Source: an uncultured Tenacibaculum sp.
GTDB taxonomy: Bacteria; Bacteroidota; Bacteroidia; Flavobacteriales; Flavobacteriaceae
Length of the DNA: 64,000 nt
Assembly: GCF_947495995.1 (NCBI RefSeq)
Contig: NZ_CANMAX010000003.1
Span: 372,001-436,000, forward strand
Direction: 5' to 3'
Position numbers and translations under genes: made by a program. How positions within the stretch are numbered: the first letter of the stretch is position 1; each line of letters begins with the position of its first letter. Shown here piece after piece: positions 52,489 to 62,373 of the stretch. The notes under the pieces were generated by a model. That model worked only from the letters and a program-made list of their open reading frames with translations. It was not told the origin of the DNA and made no database searches.

Positions 52489-54831
52489 ATGGAATCAAAC
52501 ACAGTGTTTTTACCAGTCATCTTGGCTGTGGTAGGCTTGGTTTTTATGTTCATTAAAATGTCTTGGGTAAAAAAGCAAGAGGCAGGTGATGAAAAAATGA
52601 AATCAATATCAAAAAGTATAAAAGAAGGAGCTTTAGCATTTTTAAATGCAGAATATAAGCTCCTTTTAATTTTTTCGATAATAGCCTCAATAGCACTTTT
52701 TATCATATCTCAACTTGTTGATACAACACATTGGATTATAGTTGTAGCATTTATTATCGGAGCCATTTTCTCAGCTTTAGCAGGTAATATCGGAATGCGT
52801 ATTGCAACAGATGCAAATGCAAGAACAACAGAAGCAGCCAAAACAAGTTTACCAAAAGCGTTACAAGTCTCTTTTGGTGGAGGAACTGTAATGGGGTTAG
52901 GAGTTGCAGGTTTGGCAGTTTTAGGGTTAAGTCTTTTCTTTTTCTTATTTGTAACTATGTTTGTTACAGGTGAAGGAAGTTTCTACAAAGAAATGACAGT
53001 TGCTTTAGAAGCCTTAGCTGGTTTTTCTTTAGGAGCTGAAAGTATTGCTTTATTTGCAAGAGTTGGCGGAGGTATCTACACTAAAGCAGCAGATGTTGGA
53101 GCCGATTTAGTAGGTAAGGTAGAAGCAGGTATTCCTGAAGATGATCCGAGAAATCCAGCAACAATTGCTGATAATGTAGGAGATAATGTTGGTGATGTTG
53201 CAGGAATGGGGGCAGATTTATTCGGAAGTTATGTGGCTACGGTTTTAGCGGCTATGGTTCTTGGAAACTATGTTGTTCGTGATATGTCTACAACGACACA
53301 ATTTACAGATGCTTTTAATGGAATGGGGCCAATTTTATTACCATTAGTAATAGCTGGTGTTGGTATTATAGCTTCAATTATCGGGACTTTCTTAGTCAAA
53401 ATTAAAGATAATTCAGCAAAAGAAGCTGAAGTTCAAAAAGCTTTAGATTTAGGAAACTGGGCATCTATACTTATTACTTTAATTGCAAGTTGGTTCTTAA
53501 TTCAATGGATGTTACCAGAAACATTAAAAATGAGTTTTTTCGGAGAAGGAATAAAAGAAGTACCTTCTCGTCATGTGTTTTATTCAGGAATGATTGGTTT
53601 AGCAGTAGGAGCTTTAATTTCTACAGTAACGGCATATTACACAAGTTTAGGTAAAAAGCCAGTCTTAGATATTGTTCAGAATAGTTCTACTGGAGCTGCA
53701 ACTAATATTATTGCAGGATTAGCTGTAGGTATGAAGTCTACATTTTTATCAGTAATCTTATTTGCCGCTGCTATTTATGGTTCTTATGCCTTAGCAGGTT
53801 TCTATGGAGTTGCTTTAGCTGCTTCAGCAATGATGGCAACAACAGCAATGCAATTAGCTATTGATGCTTTCGGGCCAATTGCTGATAATGCAGGAGGTGT
53901 TGCAGAAATGAGTGAATTAGAAGATCACGTGCGTGAACGTACAGATATTTTAGATTCAGTAGGAAATACAACTGCAGCAGTAGGTAAAGGTTTTGCGATT
54001 GCTTCTGCGGCGTTGACTGCTTTAGCTTTATTTGCAGCTTACGTAACATTCACAGGAATAGATGGAATTAATATTTTTAAAGCTGATGTTTTAGCAATGT
54101 TATTTGTTGGAGGAATGATTCCAGTAATCTTTTCTGCTTTAGCTATGGAGTCTGTAGGGAAAGCAGCTATGGAAATGGTGCAAGAAGTTCGTCGTCAGTT
54201 TAAAGAAATTCCAGGAATTATGGAAGGAACTGGAACTCCAGATTATGCGAAGTGTGTTGATATTTCTACTAAAGCTGCTTTAAAAGAAATGATTTTACCG
54301 GGGTTAATTACGATAATTACACCAATAATTATTGGAATTTTGTTTAAAGCTGAAGCATTAGGTGGTTATATGGCTGGAGTTTGTGTTAGTGGTGTAATGT
54401 GGGCTATTTTCCAAAATAATGCTGGAGGAGCTTGGGATAATGCTAAAAAGTCTTTTGAGGCTGGTGTAGAAATCAATGGAGAAATGACTTTTAAAGGTTC
54501 TGATGCACATAAAGCAGCTGTGACAGGAGATACTGTTGGAGATCCGTTTAAAGATACTTCTGGACCGTCAATGAATATCTTAATTAAACTTACTTGTTTA
54601 GTTGGTTTAGTTATTGCACCAATTTTAGGAGGTCATTCAGCTGAATCACATGCTTCAAATACACAATTAATAAAAGAAGTTCAGATTGAATCTGAATTAA
54701 AAGATAATGGGCAATCTGTAGCAACAATTACTACTACAGTTGTTAAAGATGGAAAGAAAGAATCTAAAGAGATAAAAGTTGAAGGAACGAAAGAAGAAGT
54801 CGCTCAAGCAATAAAGAAAGCACAAGAATAA
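52489..54831 (+). CDS. hppA: Membrane-bound ion-pumping pyrophosphatase
   Basis: Couples PPi hydrolysis to Na+ or H+ transport. About 16 hydrophobic segments span residues 5-720. The PPi/magnesium motif [21 protein letters not shown] and the [11 protein letters not shown] and [15 protein letters not shown] ([11 protein letters not shown]) blocks are all present. The sequence GNTTAA (residues 492-497) has Ala where K+-independent enzymes have Lys, so it is probably K+-dependent and possibly Na+-pumping. A soluble tail of about 70 residues ([20 protein letters not shown] ... KKAQE) is added at the C-terminus. The length of 780 residues is large for this reason. Confidence 0.95.
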   Translation: MESNTVFLPVILAVVGLVFMFIKMSWVKKQEAGDEKMKSISKSIKEGALAFLNAEYKLLLIFSIIASIALFIISQLVDTTHWIIVVAFIIGAIFSALAGNIGMRIATDANARTTEAAKTSLPKALQVSFGGGTVMGLGVAGLAVLGLSLFFFLFVTMFVTGEGSFYKEMTVALEALAGFSLGAESIALFARVGGGIYTKAADVGADLVGKVEAGIPEDDPRNPATIADNVGDNVGDVAGMGADLFGSYVATVLAAMVLGNYVVRDMSTTTQFTDAFNGMGPILLPLVIAGVGIIASIIGTFLVKIKDNSAKEAEVQKALDLGNWASILITLIASWFLIQWMLPETLKMSFFGEGIKEVPSRHVFYSGMIGLAVGALISTVTAYYTSLGKKPVLDIVQNSSTGAATNIIAGLAVGMKSTFLSVILFAAAIYGSYALAGFYGVALAASAMMATTAMQLAIDAFGPIADNAGGVAEMSELEDHVRERTDILDSVGNTTAAVGKGFAIASAALTALALFAAYVTFTGIDGINIFKADVLAMLFVGGMIPVIFSALAMESVGKAAMEMVQEVRRQFKEIPGIMEGTGTPDYAKCVDISTKAALKEMILPGLITIITPIIIGILFKAEALGGYMAGVCVSGVMWAIFQNNAGGAWDNAKKSFEAGVEINGEMTFKGSDAHKAAVTGDTVGDPFKDTSGPSMNILIKLTCLVGLVIAPILGGHSAESHASNTQLIKEVQIESELKDNGQSVATITTTVVKDGKKESKEIKVEGTKEEVAQAIKKAQE

Positions 54832-54866
54832 ATTATCCTCTTATATCCAATTTAAATAGTTTAATA

Positions 54867-54895
54867 AAAGCCATTGCACATGCAGTGGCTTTTTA
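54867..54895. terminator. Intrinsic terminator after hppA
   Basis: Arms AAAGCCATTGC and GCAGTGGCTTT around ACAT, with one G-T pair, then T-rich. It also borders the 3' end of the convergent Lrp-type gene. Confidence 0.8.
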
Positions 54896-55351
54896 TATTG
54901 AGATTTTTGTTGAGTTTTTAATAGCTCCAATTGTAAAAGAACTTTGTGTACTACCAATATATTTTATTGAAGTAAGTTTATTTACCATAAACTCACGATA
55001 TTCTTCCATGTCTTTTACGTAGATTTTCAAAATGTAATCGTAATCACCACTGATATGAAAACATTCTGCAACTTCGTCTAATTTTAATATTTCGCTTTCA
55101 AAAATTGATAAGTATTCTCTAGAATGTTGAATCAGTTTTACTTGACAAAAAACTAAAAAAGATTTATCTATTTTTTTAGGATCAATTCTAGCGACATAGT
55201 TTGTTATAATTTGTTCCTTTTCTAGTTTTTTTATTCTTTCATAAACAGCAGTTACAGATAAGTTAAGCAACAAAGAAAGTTGTTTATTTGTACGTTTACT
55301 ATCTTCTTGTAAAAGGTTAATTAGTTTATTGTCAATATGATCTAACTTCAT
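54893..55351 (-). CDS. Lrp/AsnC-family transcriptional regulator
   Basis: A 152-residue regulator. The N-terminal winged-helix DNA-binding domain (LDHIDNKLINLLQEDSKRTNKQLSLLLNLSVTAVYERIKKLE) is followed by a RAM-type amino-acid effector domain (VAECFHISGDYDYILKIYVKDMEEYREFMV). It is divergent from the PLP gamma-lyase gene, the two starts being about 157 nt apart. The MdeR-MdeA pair of Pseudomonas has the same divergent layout, so it probably controls the lyase in response to a sulfur or other amino acid. Confidence 0.92.
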   Translation of the reverse strand: MKLDHIDNKLINLLQEDSKRTNKQLSLLLNLSVTAVYERIKKLEKEQIITNYVARIDPKKIDKSFLVFCQVKLIQHSREYLSIFESEILKLDEVAECFHISGDYDYILKIYVKDMEEYREFMVNKLTSIKYIGSTQSSFTIGAIKNSTKISI

Positions 55352-55507
55352 TTTGAAAAAATTTCAGTAAAGTTAATTGATTTAGTTTAGATTTAGTTTT
55401 TTTTACATTTAAAATTGATTTTATTAGTTTTTAAAACTATATTTTATCTAAAGTGTTGAATAATATTTAGTTTTTGTGTTGTTTTGGGGAAACAAATACT
55501 AGTTCTA

Positions 55508-56719
55508 ATGAAATTCAAACCAGCTAATAAAATTCAAGATTTACAGTACTTCGGAGAATTTGGAGGTGTAAATCCATCTATTTCAGATTCATCAACGTAT
55601 ACATTCCTTTCAGCAAAAACAATGTTCGATACATTCGAAGGAAATGCAGACGGATGTTACTTATACTCAAGACATACATCACCTTCAAATTTATATTTAG
55701 GTGAAGCATTAGCAGAAATGGAAGGAACAGAAACTGCTACAGTAACAGCTTCAGGAATGGGAGCAATTACACCAGTTTTATTACAGTTATGTAGTGCTGG
55801 AGATCATGTTGTTTCAAGTAGAACTATTTATGGTGGTACTTATGCATTCTTAAAGAATTTTACACCAAAATTAAATATTCAAACAACATTTGTAGATATT
55901 ACTAAATTAGATATTGTTGAGGCAGCGATTACAGAAAATACTAAAGTTTTATACTGTGAAACAGTAAGTAATCCGTTATTAGAAGTTGCAGATATCGAAG
56001 GTTTAGCTGCTTTAGCAAAAAAATACAACTTAAAGTTAGTAGTAGATAATACATTCTCACCATTATCAGTATCTCCTGCTCAGTTAGGTGCAGATGTCGT
56101 AATTCATAGTTTAACTAAATTCATTAATGGGTCTTCAGATACTGTTGGAGGAGTAATTTGTGGAACACAAGAATTTATCGATAACTTAAGAAATGTAAAT
56201 GATGGAGCTTGTATGTTATTAGGTTCTACTATGGATAGTTTAAGAGCTTCTTCAGTATTAAAGAATTTAAGAACATTACATATCCGTATTCAACAACATA
56301 GCAAAAACGCAATGTATTTAGCGAAGAAATTTGAAGCAGATGGATTAAAAACTGTATATCCAGGATTAGCTTCTCATCCTTCTCATGAATTATTCTCATC
56401 AATGTTAAATGAAGAATATGGTTTCGGAGGAATGTTAACTATTGATGTTGGTTCTTTAGATAAAGCAAATGAGTTAATGGAATTAATGCAACATAAAAAC
56501 TTAGGATACTTAGCTGTTAGTTTAGGTTTTTATAAAACATTATTCTCTGCTCCTGGAACATCAACGTCTTCAGAAATTCCAGAAGACGAACAAGCGGAAA
56601 TGGGCTTAACAGACGGATTAATTCGTTTTTCTATTGGTTTAGATAACGATATTGAAAGAACTTATCAAATGATGACTGAGTGTATGAGAGAAGTTGGAAT
56701 TTTAGAATTAGTTTCCTAA
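55508..56719 (+). CDS. PLP-dependent trans-sulfuration enzyme, probable methionine gamma-lyase
   Basis: Cys/Met-metabolism PLP enzyme of 403 residues. The PLP lysine is Lys204 in HSLTKFINGSSD, with the phosphate-binding MGAITPVLL and the catalytic Tyr108 in IYGGTY. Residue 110 is Gly where classical methionine gamma-lyases have the flexible Cys116, so methionine specificity is not certain; cystathionine gamma-lyase or O-acetylhomoserine sulfhydrylase activity is possible. ATG 55508 is preferred to a TTG at 55484 because conservation begins there. The 3' end overlaps the convergent hydrolase gene by 12 nt. Confidence 0.87.
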   Translation: MKFKPANKIQDLQYFGEFGGVNPSISDSSTYTFLSAKTMFDTFEGNADGCYLYSRHTSPSNLYLGEALAEMEGTETATVTASGMGAITPVLLQLCSAGDHVVSSRTIYGGTYAFLKNFTPKLNIQTTFVDITKLDIVEAAITENTKVLYCETVSNPLLEVADIEGLAALAKKYNLKLVVDNTFSPLSVSPAQLGADVVIHSLTKFINGSSDTVGGVICGTQEFIDNLRNVNDGACMLLGSTMDSLRASSVLKNLRTLHIRIQQHSKNAMYLAKKFEADGLKTVYPGLASHPSHELFSSMLNEEYGFGGMLTIDVGSLDKANELMELMQHKNLGYLAVSLGFYKTLFSAPGTSTSSEIPEDEQAEMGLTDGLIRFSIGLDNDIERTYQMMTECMREVGILELVS

Positions 56720-57730
56720 AACTCTATTCCAAAACTTTTGTAAATCTTCCTTAGTCGGAGTTTTATCATATAATGGCATTGCTTCCCAGCGATTGCCATT
56801 TTTTTTGATCTCAAAACTAAATACAGATGAATTTTTATCTTCAGGATTTAATAACGGATAACGTAAATCATTATATCGAATTCGGTTGCTGTCAATTTGT
56901 TGAAGATTATAAAAATTATTACTAAACCAAGACAATTTCTTTAAATCAGCATTTTGTTTCATTGGTAAAAGTTCATGATTTTTAGGTAAGCTGATAAAGT
57001 TATTTTTTGGTTTTTGCGTATCAAAATGAGAATAAAAACTCACTTTATAATCTTCTTTGGTTTCTACTATAGCATACCAAAGTATATTGTTGAAAATTGT
57101 TGGTTGAGCCGAATATCTTTGATAATCAATTTTAGATTCAGAAAGAGCATTTTTAAAAACGCGATCGATGTATATTTTATTTCCGATAGTAAACAGCAGA
57201 TAAGCAGAACTTATATACACGCCAAACTTTAACCAAAAATTACGTTTACTACTCGTTCTCTTAAAGAACATTAAAATGATTAAAGAGATTAAAAAAGGAA
57301 TAGTGTATATCGGGTCAACAACAGCAATTGTATTAAAAGCCACACGGTAATCTGAAAAAGGTAAGAATAGTTGTGTGCCATAAGGCGTAAAACTATCTAA
57401 AAGAGGATGAGTAAAAATCGATAAGAAAAATAACCAAATCCAGTCTTTAGGAGTAGTAGTACCAATTCTCTTTTGGGTATTGTATAATTTGTAAGTACCG
57501 TGACCAAATACATAAGCACCCAAAAATGCAAAGACAATAGAATGCATAAATCCTCTGTGAAAAATGAGTTCGTCAATTGAATTTGAATAGAATAAACTTC
57601 CTATAAAAACATCCAAATCAGGAATTGTACCTCCAATAGCTCCAAACAATAAAGCTTTATTTCCAATCTTTTTACCAAGTGCAATTTCACCACATGCGGC
57701 ACCTAAAACTATTTGCGTTAACGAATCCAT
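56708..57730 (-). CDS. Membrane-bound metal-dependent hydrolase (YdjM/DUF457 type)
   Basis: A 340-residue inner-membrane protein with a hydrophobic N-terminal half of about five helices. The metal-binding motifs are GTIPDLDVF, HRGFMHS and FTHPLLDSFTPYG, typical of the YdjM/LexA-inducible membrane hydrolase family. Its substrate is not known, perhaps a lipid phosphate or head group. ATG 57730 (MDSLTQIVLGAACGEIALG) is used, because the longer frame adds 34 residues unlike the family and would overlap the nhaC gene start. It diverges from nhaC by 82 nt. Confidence 0.86.
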   Translation of the reverse strand: MDSLTQIVLGAACGEIALGKKIGNKALLFGAIGGTIPDLDVFIGSLFYSNSIDELIFHRGFMHSIVFAFLGAYVFGHGTYKLYNTQKRIGTTTPKDWIWLFFLSIFTHPLLDSFTPYGTQLFLPFSDYRVAFNTIAVVDPIYTIPFLISLIILMFFKRTSSKRNFWLKFGVYISSAYLLFTIGNKIYIDRVFKNALSESKIDYQRYSAQPTIFNNILWYAIVETKEDYKVSFYSHFDTQKPKNNFISLPKNHELLPMKQNADLKKLSWFSNNFYNLQQIDSNRIRYNDLRYPLLNPEDKNSSVFSFEIKKNGNRWEAMPLYDKTPTKEDLQKFWNRVLGN

Positions 57731-57812
57731 ATAAAAGCAAAAGTAGCAAACGGTTTTCACTTGCGTAAGTCTTAACAAAATCGTAACATTACACAACCAA
57801 AAAAATCGATCA

Positions 57813-59303
57813 ATGCAAGAAAACCAGAACAATTCTGAAATTAAAATTGAAGATCAAAAAATCCAAAAAAATCCTAATTTATCTATTTGGGAGGCTTTAA
57901 TTCCTGTTTTAGCACTTATTGGAATGTTAGCTTATAACGTTTATGTATTCGGAGATGATGCATTAAGTGGGAGTAATCAATTTATTCTTCTTTTAGGTGG
58001 AGCTGTAGCAGCTCTAGTTGGGTTTAAAAACAAGGTTAGTTTTCAATTGATGATGGATGAAGTTGCAGAGAATTTAAAATCAACTTCTAGTGCAATTTTA
58101 ATTTTATTGATGGTTGGTTCTTTAGCTGGGACATGGTTGGTTAGTGGAATTATTCCATCAATGATTTATTATGGATTACAAATTTTAAACCCTACAATAT
58201 TTTTAGTAGCCTGTTTAATAATATGTGCGGTAATATCTGTAGCGACAGGTAGTTCTTGGACTACAGCAGCGACTGTAGGTATAGCATTGATTGGAATAGG
58301 AGAAGCATTAGGTATTTCTTTAGGAATGACAGCAGGAGCGGTATTATCTGGTGCATATTTTGGAGATAAAATGTCACCAATGTCAGATACTACAAATTTA
58401 GCCCCAGCAATGGCTGGAACAGATTTATTTACGCATATTAAATATATGATGTATACTACGATCCCAACATTTATTGTGACATTTATATTTTTCTTAATAC
58501 TTGGATTTACACAATCTGCTACAGGTGATGCTAGTACTACACAAATGTTGTTAGATATAAAGAAAGCATTTAATGTATCGCCAGTATTGTTTATAGTTCC
58601 AGTATTAGTAGTGATTTTGATAATTAAAAAAACACCTCCATTAATAGCGTTGTTAGCAGGAACTTTGTTAGGTGCCATCTTTGCTTTAATTTTTCAACCG
58701 GAGGCAGTTGCTGAAATAGCTGGAGTTAAAAAAGAAAATTTAGGTTTTAATTCTGCATATAAGGGAATTATGAAAGCTATGACTGTAGATACTTCTATAG
58801 CTACAGATAACGAAGTCTTAAAAGACTTATTTACAGCTGGAGGAATGAAGAAAATGATGGGAACTATTTGGTTAGTTATTTGCGCCATGGTTTTTGGAGG
58901 TATAATGGATGCGATTGGAGCTTTAGCTAAAATTAGTAGTTTTATGTTAAGTTTATTCGATAGTATTTTTGGATTATTTGCTAGTACTGTATTTACCTGT
59001 ATTGGTTTAAATTTTACAGCTTCTGATCAATATTTAGCATTAGTTGTTCCTGGTAAAATGTATGCTAAGGCATATAAAGATAAAGGTTTAGCGGCTGAAA
59101 ACTTAAGTAGAACTTTAGAAGATAGTGGAACTGTAACTTCTGTGTTAATTCCATGGAATACTTGTGGAGCATACCATTCTGGAGTTTTAGGTGTACCAGT
59201 TGTTGACTATGCTTTTTATGCAATGTTTAATTGGTTAAGTCCTTTTATGACATTAATTTTTGCTGCTTTTAGAATCAAAATCAGACAAATAGTTTCTAAG
59301 TAA
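57813..59303 (+). CDS. nhaC: NhaC-family Na+/H+ antiporter
   Basis: Polytopic antiporter of 496 residues with about twelve hydrophobic segments. The NhaC-type blocks are GSSWTTAATVGIALIGIGEALGIS, GAYFGDKMSPMSDTTNLAPAM and ASDQYLALVVPGKMY. It exchanges Na+ for H+ (or malate/lactate coupling in some relatives) and so supports Na+ homeostasis in a marine organism. The N-terminus has a charged cytosolic tail of about 25 residues. It stands alone as a transcription unit before the GG-peptide gene. Confidence 0.93.
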   Translation: MQENQNNSEIKIEDQKIQKNPNLSIWEALIPVLALIGMLAYNVYVFGDDALSGSNQFILLLGGAVAALVGFKNKVSFQLMMDEVAENLKSTSSAILILLMVGSLAGTWLVSGIIPSMIYYGLQILNPTIFLVACLIICAVISVATGSSWTTAATVGIALIGIGEALGISLGMTAGAVLSGAYFGDKMSPMSDTTNLAPAMAGTDLFTHIKYMMYTTIPTFIVTFIFFLILGFTQSATGDASTTQMLLDIKKAFNVSPVLFIVPVLVVILIIKKTPPLIALLAGTLLGAIFALIFQPEAVAEIAGVKKENLGFNSAYKGIMKAMTVDTSIATDNEVLKDLFTAGGMKKMMGTIWLVICAMVFGGIMDAIGALAKISSFMLSLFDSIFGLFASTVFTCIGLNFTASDQYLALVVPGKMYAKAYKDKGLAAENLSRTLEDSGTVTSVLIPWNTCGAYHSGVLGVPVVDYAFYAMFNWLSPFMTLIFAAFRIKIRQIVSK

Positions 59304-59329
59304 AATAGTATATAGTTCTTTCTCATAAT

Positions 59330-59340
59330 TTGTATATTTA
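59330..59340 (+). promoter_or_regulatory. Shared upstream box of GG-peptide gene
   Basis: TTGTATATTTA, identical to 29987-29997, with 27 nt between its end and the ATG of the peptide. Probably part of the promoter. Confidence 0.35.
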
Positions 59341-59367
59341 AATCAATAACCTATTAAATATCAAATC

Positions 59368-59523
59368 ATGAAAAAACAAATTTTAAGTTTAGGAACTAAA
59401 TTAGAAAAAGATCAACTAAAGAACGTTAATGGAGGACTTTCTCGTTTAGAATTTTGTAGAGAAGTTTGTTCTCGAAATAGATATTATCCAGATCATTATT
59501 ATGTAAGATGTGGATGTGCGTAA
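59368..59523 (+). CDS. GG-leader peptide, four cysteines
   Basis: A 51-residue precursor, MKKQILSLGTKLEKDQLKNV followed by NGG. The leader ends in a double glycine (residues 22-23) and closely resembles that of the peptide at 30019 (ILxLGxxLxxxxxKxIxGG pattern). The core LSRLEFCREVCSRNRYYPDH ends VRCGCA, with cysteines at 30, 34, 48 and 50. No exporter or modification gene is adjacent. It has its own upstream box and a strong downstream terminator, so it is an independent unit. The frame was read directly from the sequence. Confidence 0.75.
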   Translation: MKKQILSLGTKLEKDQLKNVNGGLSRLEFCREVCSRNRYYPDHYYVRCGCA

Positions 59524-59532
59524 GCAAAGAAA

Positions 59533-59570
59533 TAAAAAGCGCCTTATTGAAAAATAAGGCGCTTTTTATT
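59533..59570. terminator. Intrinsic terminator after the GG-peptide gene
   Basis: Perfect arms AAAAAGCGCCTTATT and AATAAGGCGCTTTTT around GAAA (59534-59567). It also lies just past the 3' end of the minus-strand porin gene. Confidence 0.93.
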
Positions 59571-59589
59571 ATATGTTATTTCTGTTGTT

Positions 59590-61554
59590 TTATATAAACC
59601 AATTCCAAACCAATCCAAAACGTATGGACATGTCTCTATATGGATAATTAGGAGCAGAGAAGTAATTTCTATTTGATAAAAAGCTAGAAGTAATATTATC
59701 TATTTTAAAGAAAATACGCGTTCTCTTTACTCTTGCATTAAAGAATACATCTACAGATGGAAATCCGATTTCTGTATCATTTTGAACTGTAAATTCGTTT
59801 ACAATAGGATTAAAAGCATTTGCTTTGTATTTTGAGAAGTAGTTAAATGTTGTTCCTATTTGCACTAAAATAGGCTTTCCTTTAAACCATTCTCCAGTGT
59901 AGTACAATGTATTCCTAGTTACAAATTCAGGAACTCTAAATACTGCGTTTCCACTAGAAACATTTTGGTACATAAGTGTATTATCAAAAGCAAAGTTTTT
60001 AAAGAATTTAAACTCTTTACTGGCTTTAACTTTTAAATAAGTTATAGATTCTCCAAATTGCTTCGGAGTGTTGTCAGAATCAAAATAAACGTAGTCTTCT
60101 ATATTGGTAAAATCTAAACTAGCATTTCCCCATTTAGAGTTAAAAGAAAAGCCAATATTTCGAGTATCAACATTTGTAAAGTTATTATCCCAGTTGTAAT
60201 CGTTGTATACACTTTGAAATAATTGTGTATTAAATCTAGGTGCTTTAGAGGTTAACAATAAACTTCCTTTAACTGTGAAAACACTGTCTTTTTTATACAT
60301 TGCTTCACCACTAAAATGATTTCCTGCTAAATAACCACTTCCTGGAGTGATATTAGCACTTGCATTAACTTTAAAGTTCTTAATTCTACCATTCCAATCG
60401 GCACCTAAAGAAATAGCATCACCTTTTAATCGGCTTCTATTAATTAATACATTTCCGTTATGAATCGTATCGTAACCATAGTTTACAGTAGTGTAATTTG
60501 CTTTCACTTTAAATTTTCCAAGAATATATTTTGAGTTGAATTCTAAGTATCCTTGGTTATTAAACAAAGTATAATCTACTCTTTCATCAATTCCTCCAGA
60601 AGCTTTACTTGCATCTCCAAGAAAATCTGTGTCAAGACTAGATTGTCCAAATCGATATTCTTTACCCTCATAATGCAAAATATGTCCAACTTTTAAGTTG
60701 GTAAAATTCTTGGTGTTTGTTGAATCTTTTTTACTAGAGAATAATTTGAAATTATGATCGGCATATATTCTAATACCTTCAAAATTACTTTCGGCATTAT
60801 CTAAGTTAACATCTAAACGACCTCTATTGGTAAAGTTAGGATCGTTGGTTAAAAAGTTTTCTAAAGCTTGTGTGGTTAATCCACCGTTTTCTTGGTTTAC
60901 AAAATCTTGAGAAGTAACCTGTGCTCGAATTCTATATTGATCTTTTGGTGTGCTGTAGGTTAATGTGGATCTAAAATTACCGGAACTAGATAATGATCGA
61001 CGATATTGACCTAAAGAACGTAAGCCTCGGTAGGCAAAACTTAAATTTAAACGTTTAGATAAGTTAAAAGTAAATAAAGCATCTAAAACCTGACCTTGCT
61101 CTTGCCCTGTTCGATACATAATTACAGTAGTAGGTGTAGGAACACGATAATAATCGATATCCTCTATTTGCATGTAATTAAATTGTTTTGCAGTAAAACC
61201 GATATCAGGAAATTGAGAAATATTTCTAAAGTTATACCCTAAGTTATTGAATGTTTGTCCTTGATTATGAAAAGCAAGTAATTCAAAATTATCTTTTCTT
61301 CTGAAGTTAAATAAATATTCTTTTTGAATAGTTAATGTCGTATCTACAATGCTAGTGTCTTTTTTAAAACTGATGATTTTGTAATCGGTATACTTAGTTT
61401 TTCCACTAAGTTTTACATTAATTTCGTCATTAGAAATGGTGTCTAATCTATTTACTCCTTGGTTAAATCCACCTAATCCACTTCCTAATGATCGTATCTG
61501 AGCATTTGTAACAAAAGAACTAATAACGAAAAGAATACCAATGATATATTTCAT
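59590..61554 (-). CDS. Putative porin
   Basis: A 654-residue outer-membrane protein of the Bacteroidota putative-porin family. It has a signal peptide (ending VTNAQ), a short periplasmic segment, a domain around the YYRVPTPTTVIMYRTGQEQGQ motif typical of the family, and many amphipathic strands to the C-terminus (RFGLVWNWFI). It probably forms a channel for small solutes. It is convergent with the GG-peptide gene and divergent from rnhB. Confidence 0.85.
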   Translation of the reverse strand: MKYIIGILFVISSFVTNAQIRSLGSGLGGFNQGVNRLDTISNDEINVKLSGKTKYTDYKIISFKKDTSIVDTTLTIQKEYLFNFRRKDNFELLAFHNQGQTFNNLGYNFRNISQFPDIGFTAKQFNYMQIEDIDYYRVPTPTTVIMYRTGQEQGQVLDALFTFNLSKRLNLSFAYRGLRSLGQYRRSLSSSGNFRSTLTYSTPKDQYRIRAQVTSQDFVNQENGGLTTQALENFLTNDPNFTNRGRLDVNLDNAESNFEGIRIYADHNFKLFSSKKDSTNTKNFTNLKVGHILHYEGKEYRFGQSSLDTDFLGDASKASGGIDERVDYTLFNNQGYLEFNSKYILGKFKVKANYTTVNYGYDTIHNGNVLINRSRLKGDAISLGADWNGRIKNFKVNASANITPGSGYLAGNHFSGEAMYKKDSVFTVKGSLLLTSKAPRFNTQLFQSVYNDYNWDNNFTNVDTRNIGFSFNSKWGNASLDFTNIEDYVYFDSDNTPKQFGESITYLKVKASKEFKFFKNFAFDNTLMYQNVSSGNAVFRVPEFVTRNTLYYTGEWFKGKPILVQIGTTFNYFSKYKANAFNPIVNEFTVQNDTEIGFPSVDVFFNARVKRTRIFFKIDNITSSFLSNRNYFSAPNYPYRDMSIRFGLVWNWFI

Positions 61555-61624
61555 AGCGACAAATGTAAAATAATAAAACGAAAATTTATGTGAATAATAT
61601 CTATGAAAACTGTTAATTTGTTTT

Positions 61625-62230
61625 ATGTTACAATTGAATTTTAGCGGTTTTAGTTTAGAAGCAGGAACAGATGAAGCAGGTAGAGGATGTTTATCGGGAC
61701 CAGTAGTTGCAGCAGCGGTTATTTTACCTGAAGATTTTCATCATGAATTTCTAAACGATTCTAAACAAATCTCGGAAAAGAAACGCAATATTTTACGTCC
61801 TTTTATAGAAGAACATGCCACTGCTTTTGCTGTTAGTTTTATAGATAATGAAGAAGTAGATAAACTAAACGTTTTACAATCTTCAATTACAGGAATGCAT
61901 AGATCTTTAGATGGGTTGAAAGTAACGCCTGAATATGTTATTGTTGATGGAAATAAGTTTAAACCTTATAATGATATTCCATACGAAACTATAGTAAAAG
62001 GAGACGCAAAGTTTATGAGTATTGCAGCGGCATCTGTATTAGCTAAAACTTATCGAGACGATTTTATGGAGAAAATTCATAAAGAATATCCACAGTACAA
62101 TTGGAAAAAAAATAAAGGATATCCAACCAAAGAACATCGAGCGGCAATTAGAGAATTCGGAGCAACGAAATATCACAGAAAGTCGTTTCGCTTATTGCCA
62201 GAACAATTAGAAATTGATTTTTTAAAGTAA
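61625..62230 (+). CDS. rnhB: Ribonuclease HII
   Basis: Removes RNA from RNA-DNA hybrids, including single ribonucleotides. The catalytic Asp16 and Glu17 lie in [22 protein letters not shown], the next acidic site in YVIVDGNKF, and the last in [12 protein letters not shown]. The length of 201 residues is normal. ATG 61625 gives a short N-terminus before the active site. It stands alone and ends before a hairpin with T-run. Confidence 0.97.
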   Translation: MLQLNFSGFSLEAGTDEAGRGCLSGPVVAAAVILPEDFHHEFLNDSKQISEKKRNILRPFIEEHATAFAVSFIDNEEVDKLNVLQSSITGMHRSLDGLKVTPEYVIVDGNKFKPYNDIPYETIVKGDAKFMSIAAASVLAKTYRDDFMEKIHKEYPQYNWKKNKGYPTKEHRAAIREFGATKYHRKSFRLLPEQLEIDFLK

Positions 62231-62319
62231 CTTTTTGTTAACCTTAATAATCAATAGAACTTATATTACTTGTATAGTTTTGCTGTAATAATAGTTTACA
62301 AGTAATTCCCCATTAATTT

Positions 62320-62366
62320 AAAAAGTGCGACAAATTAAATCTGCCGATTCAGTCGCACTTTTTTAT
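62320..62366. terminator. Intrinsic terminator
   Basis: Arms AAAAGTGCGAC and GTCGCACTTTT around a 20-nt loop, with a T-run. It separates rnhB (+) from the convergent unknown gene (-). Confidence 0.85.
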
Positions 62367-62373
62367 TTTCAAT

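Noticed and set aside
57731..57832. 34-residue N-terminal extension of the membrane hydrolase
   Set aside because: It is rich in Cys and Phe, does not fit the family, starts inside the divergent nhaC gene, and a good ATG exists at 57730.
58169..58678. 169-codon minus-strand frame
   Set aside because: It is wholly antisense to nhaC, with no signal, motif or promoter; its composition follows the nhaC codons.
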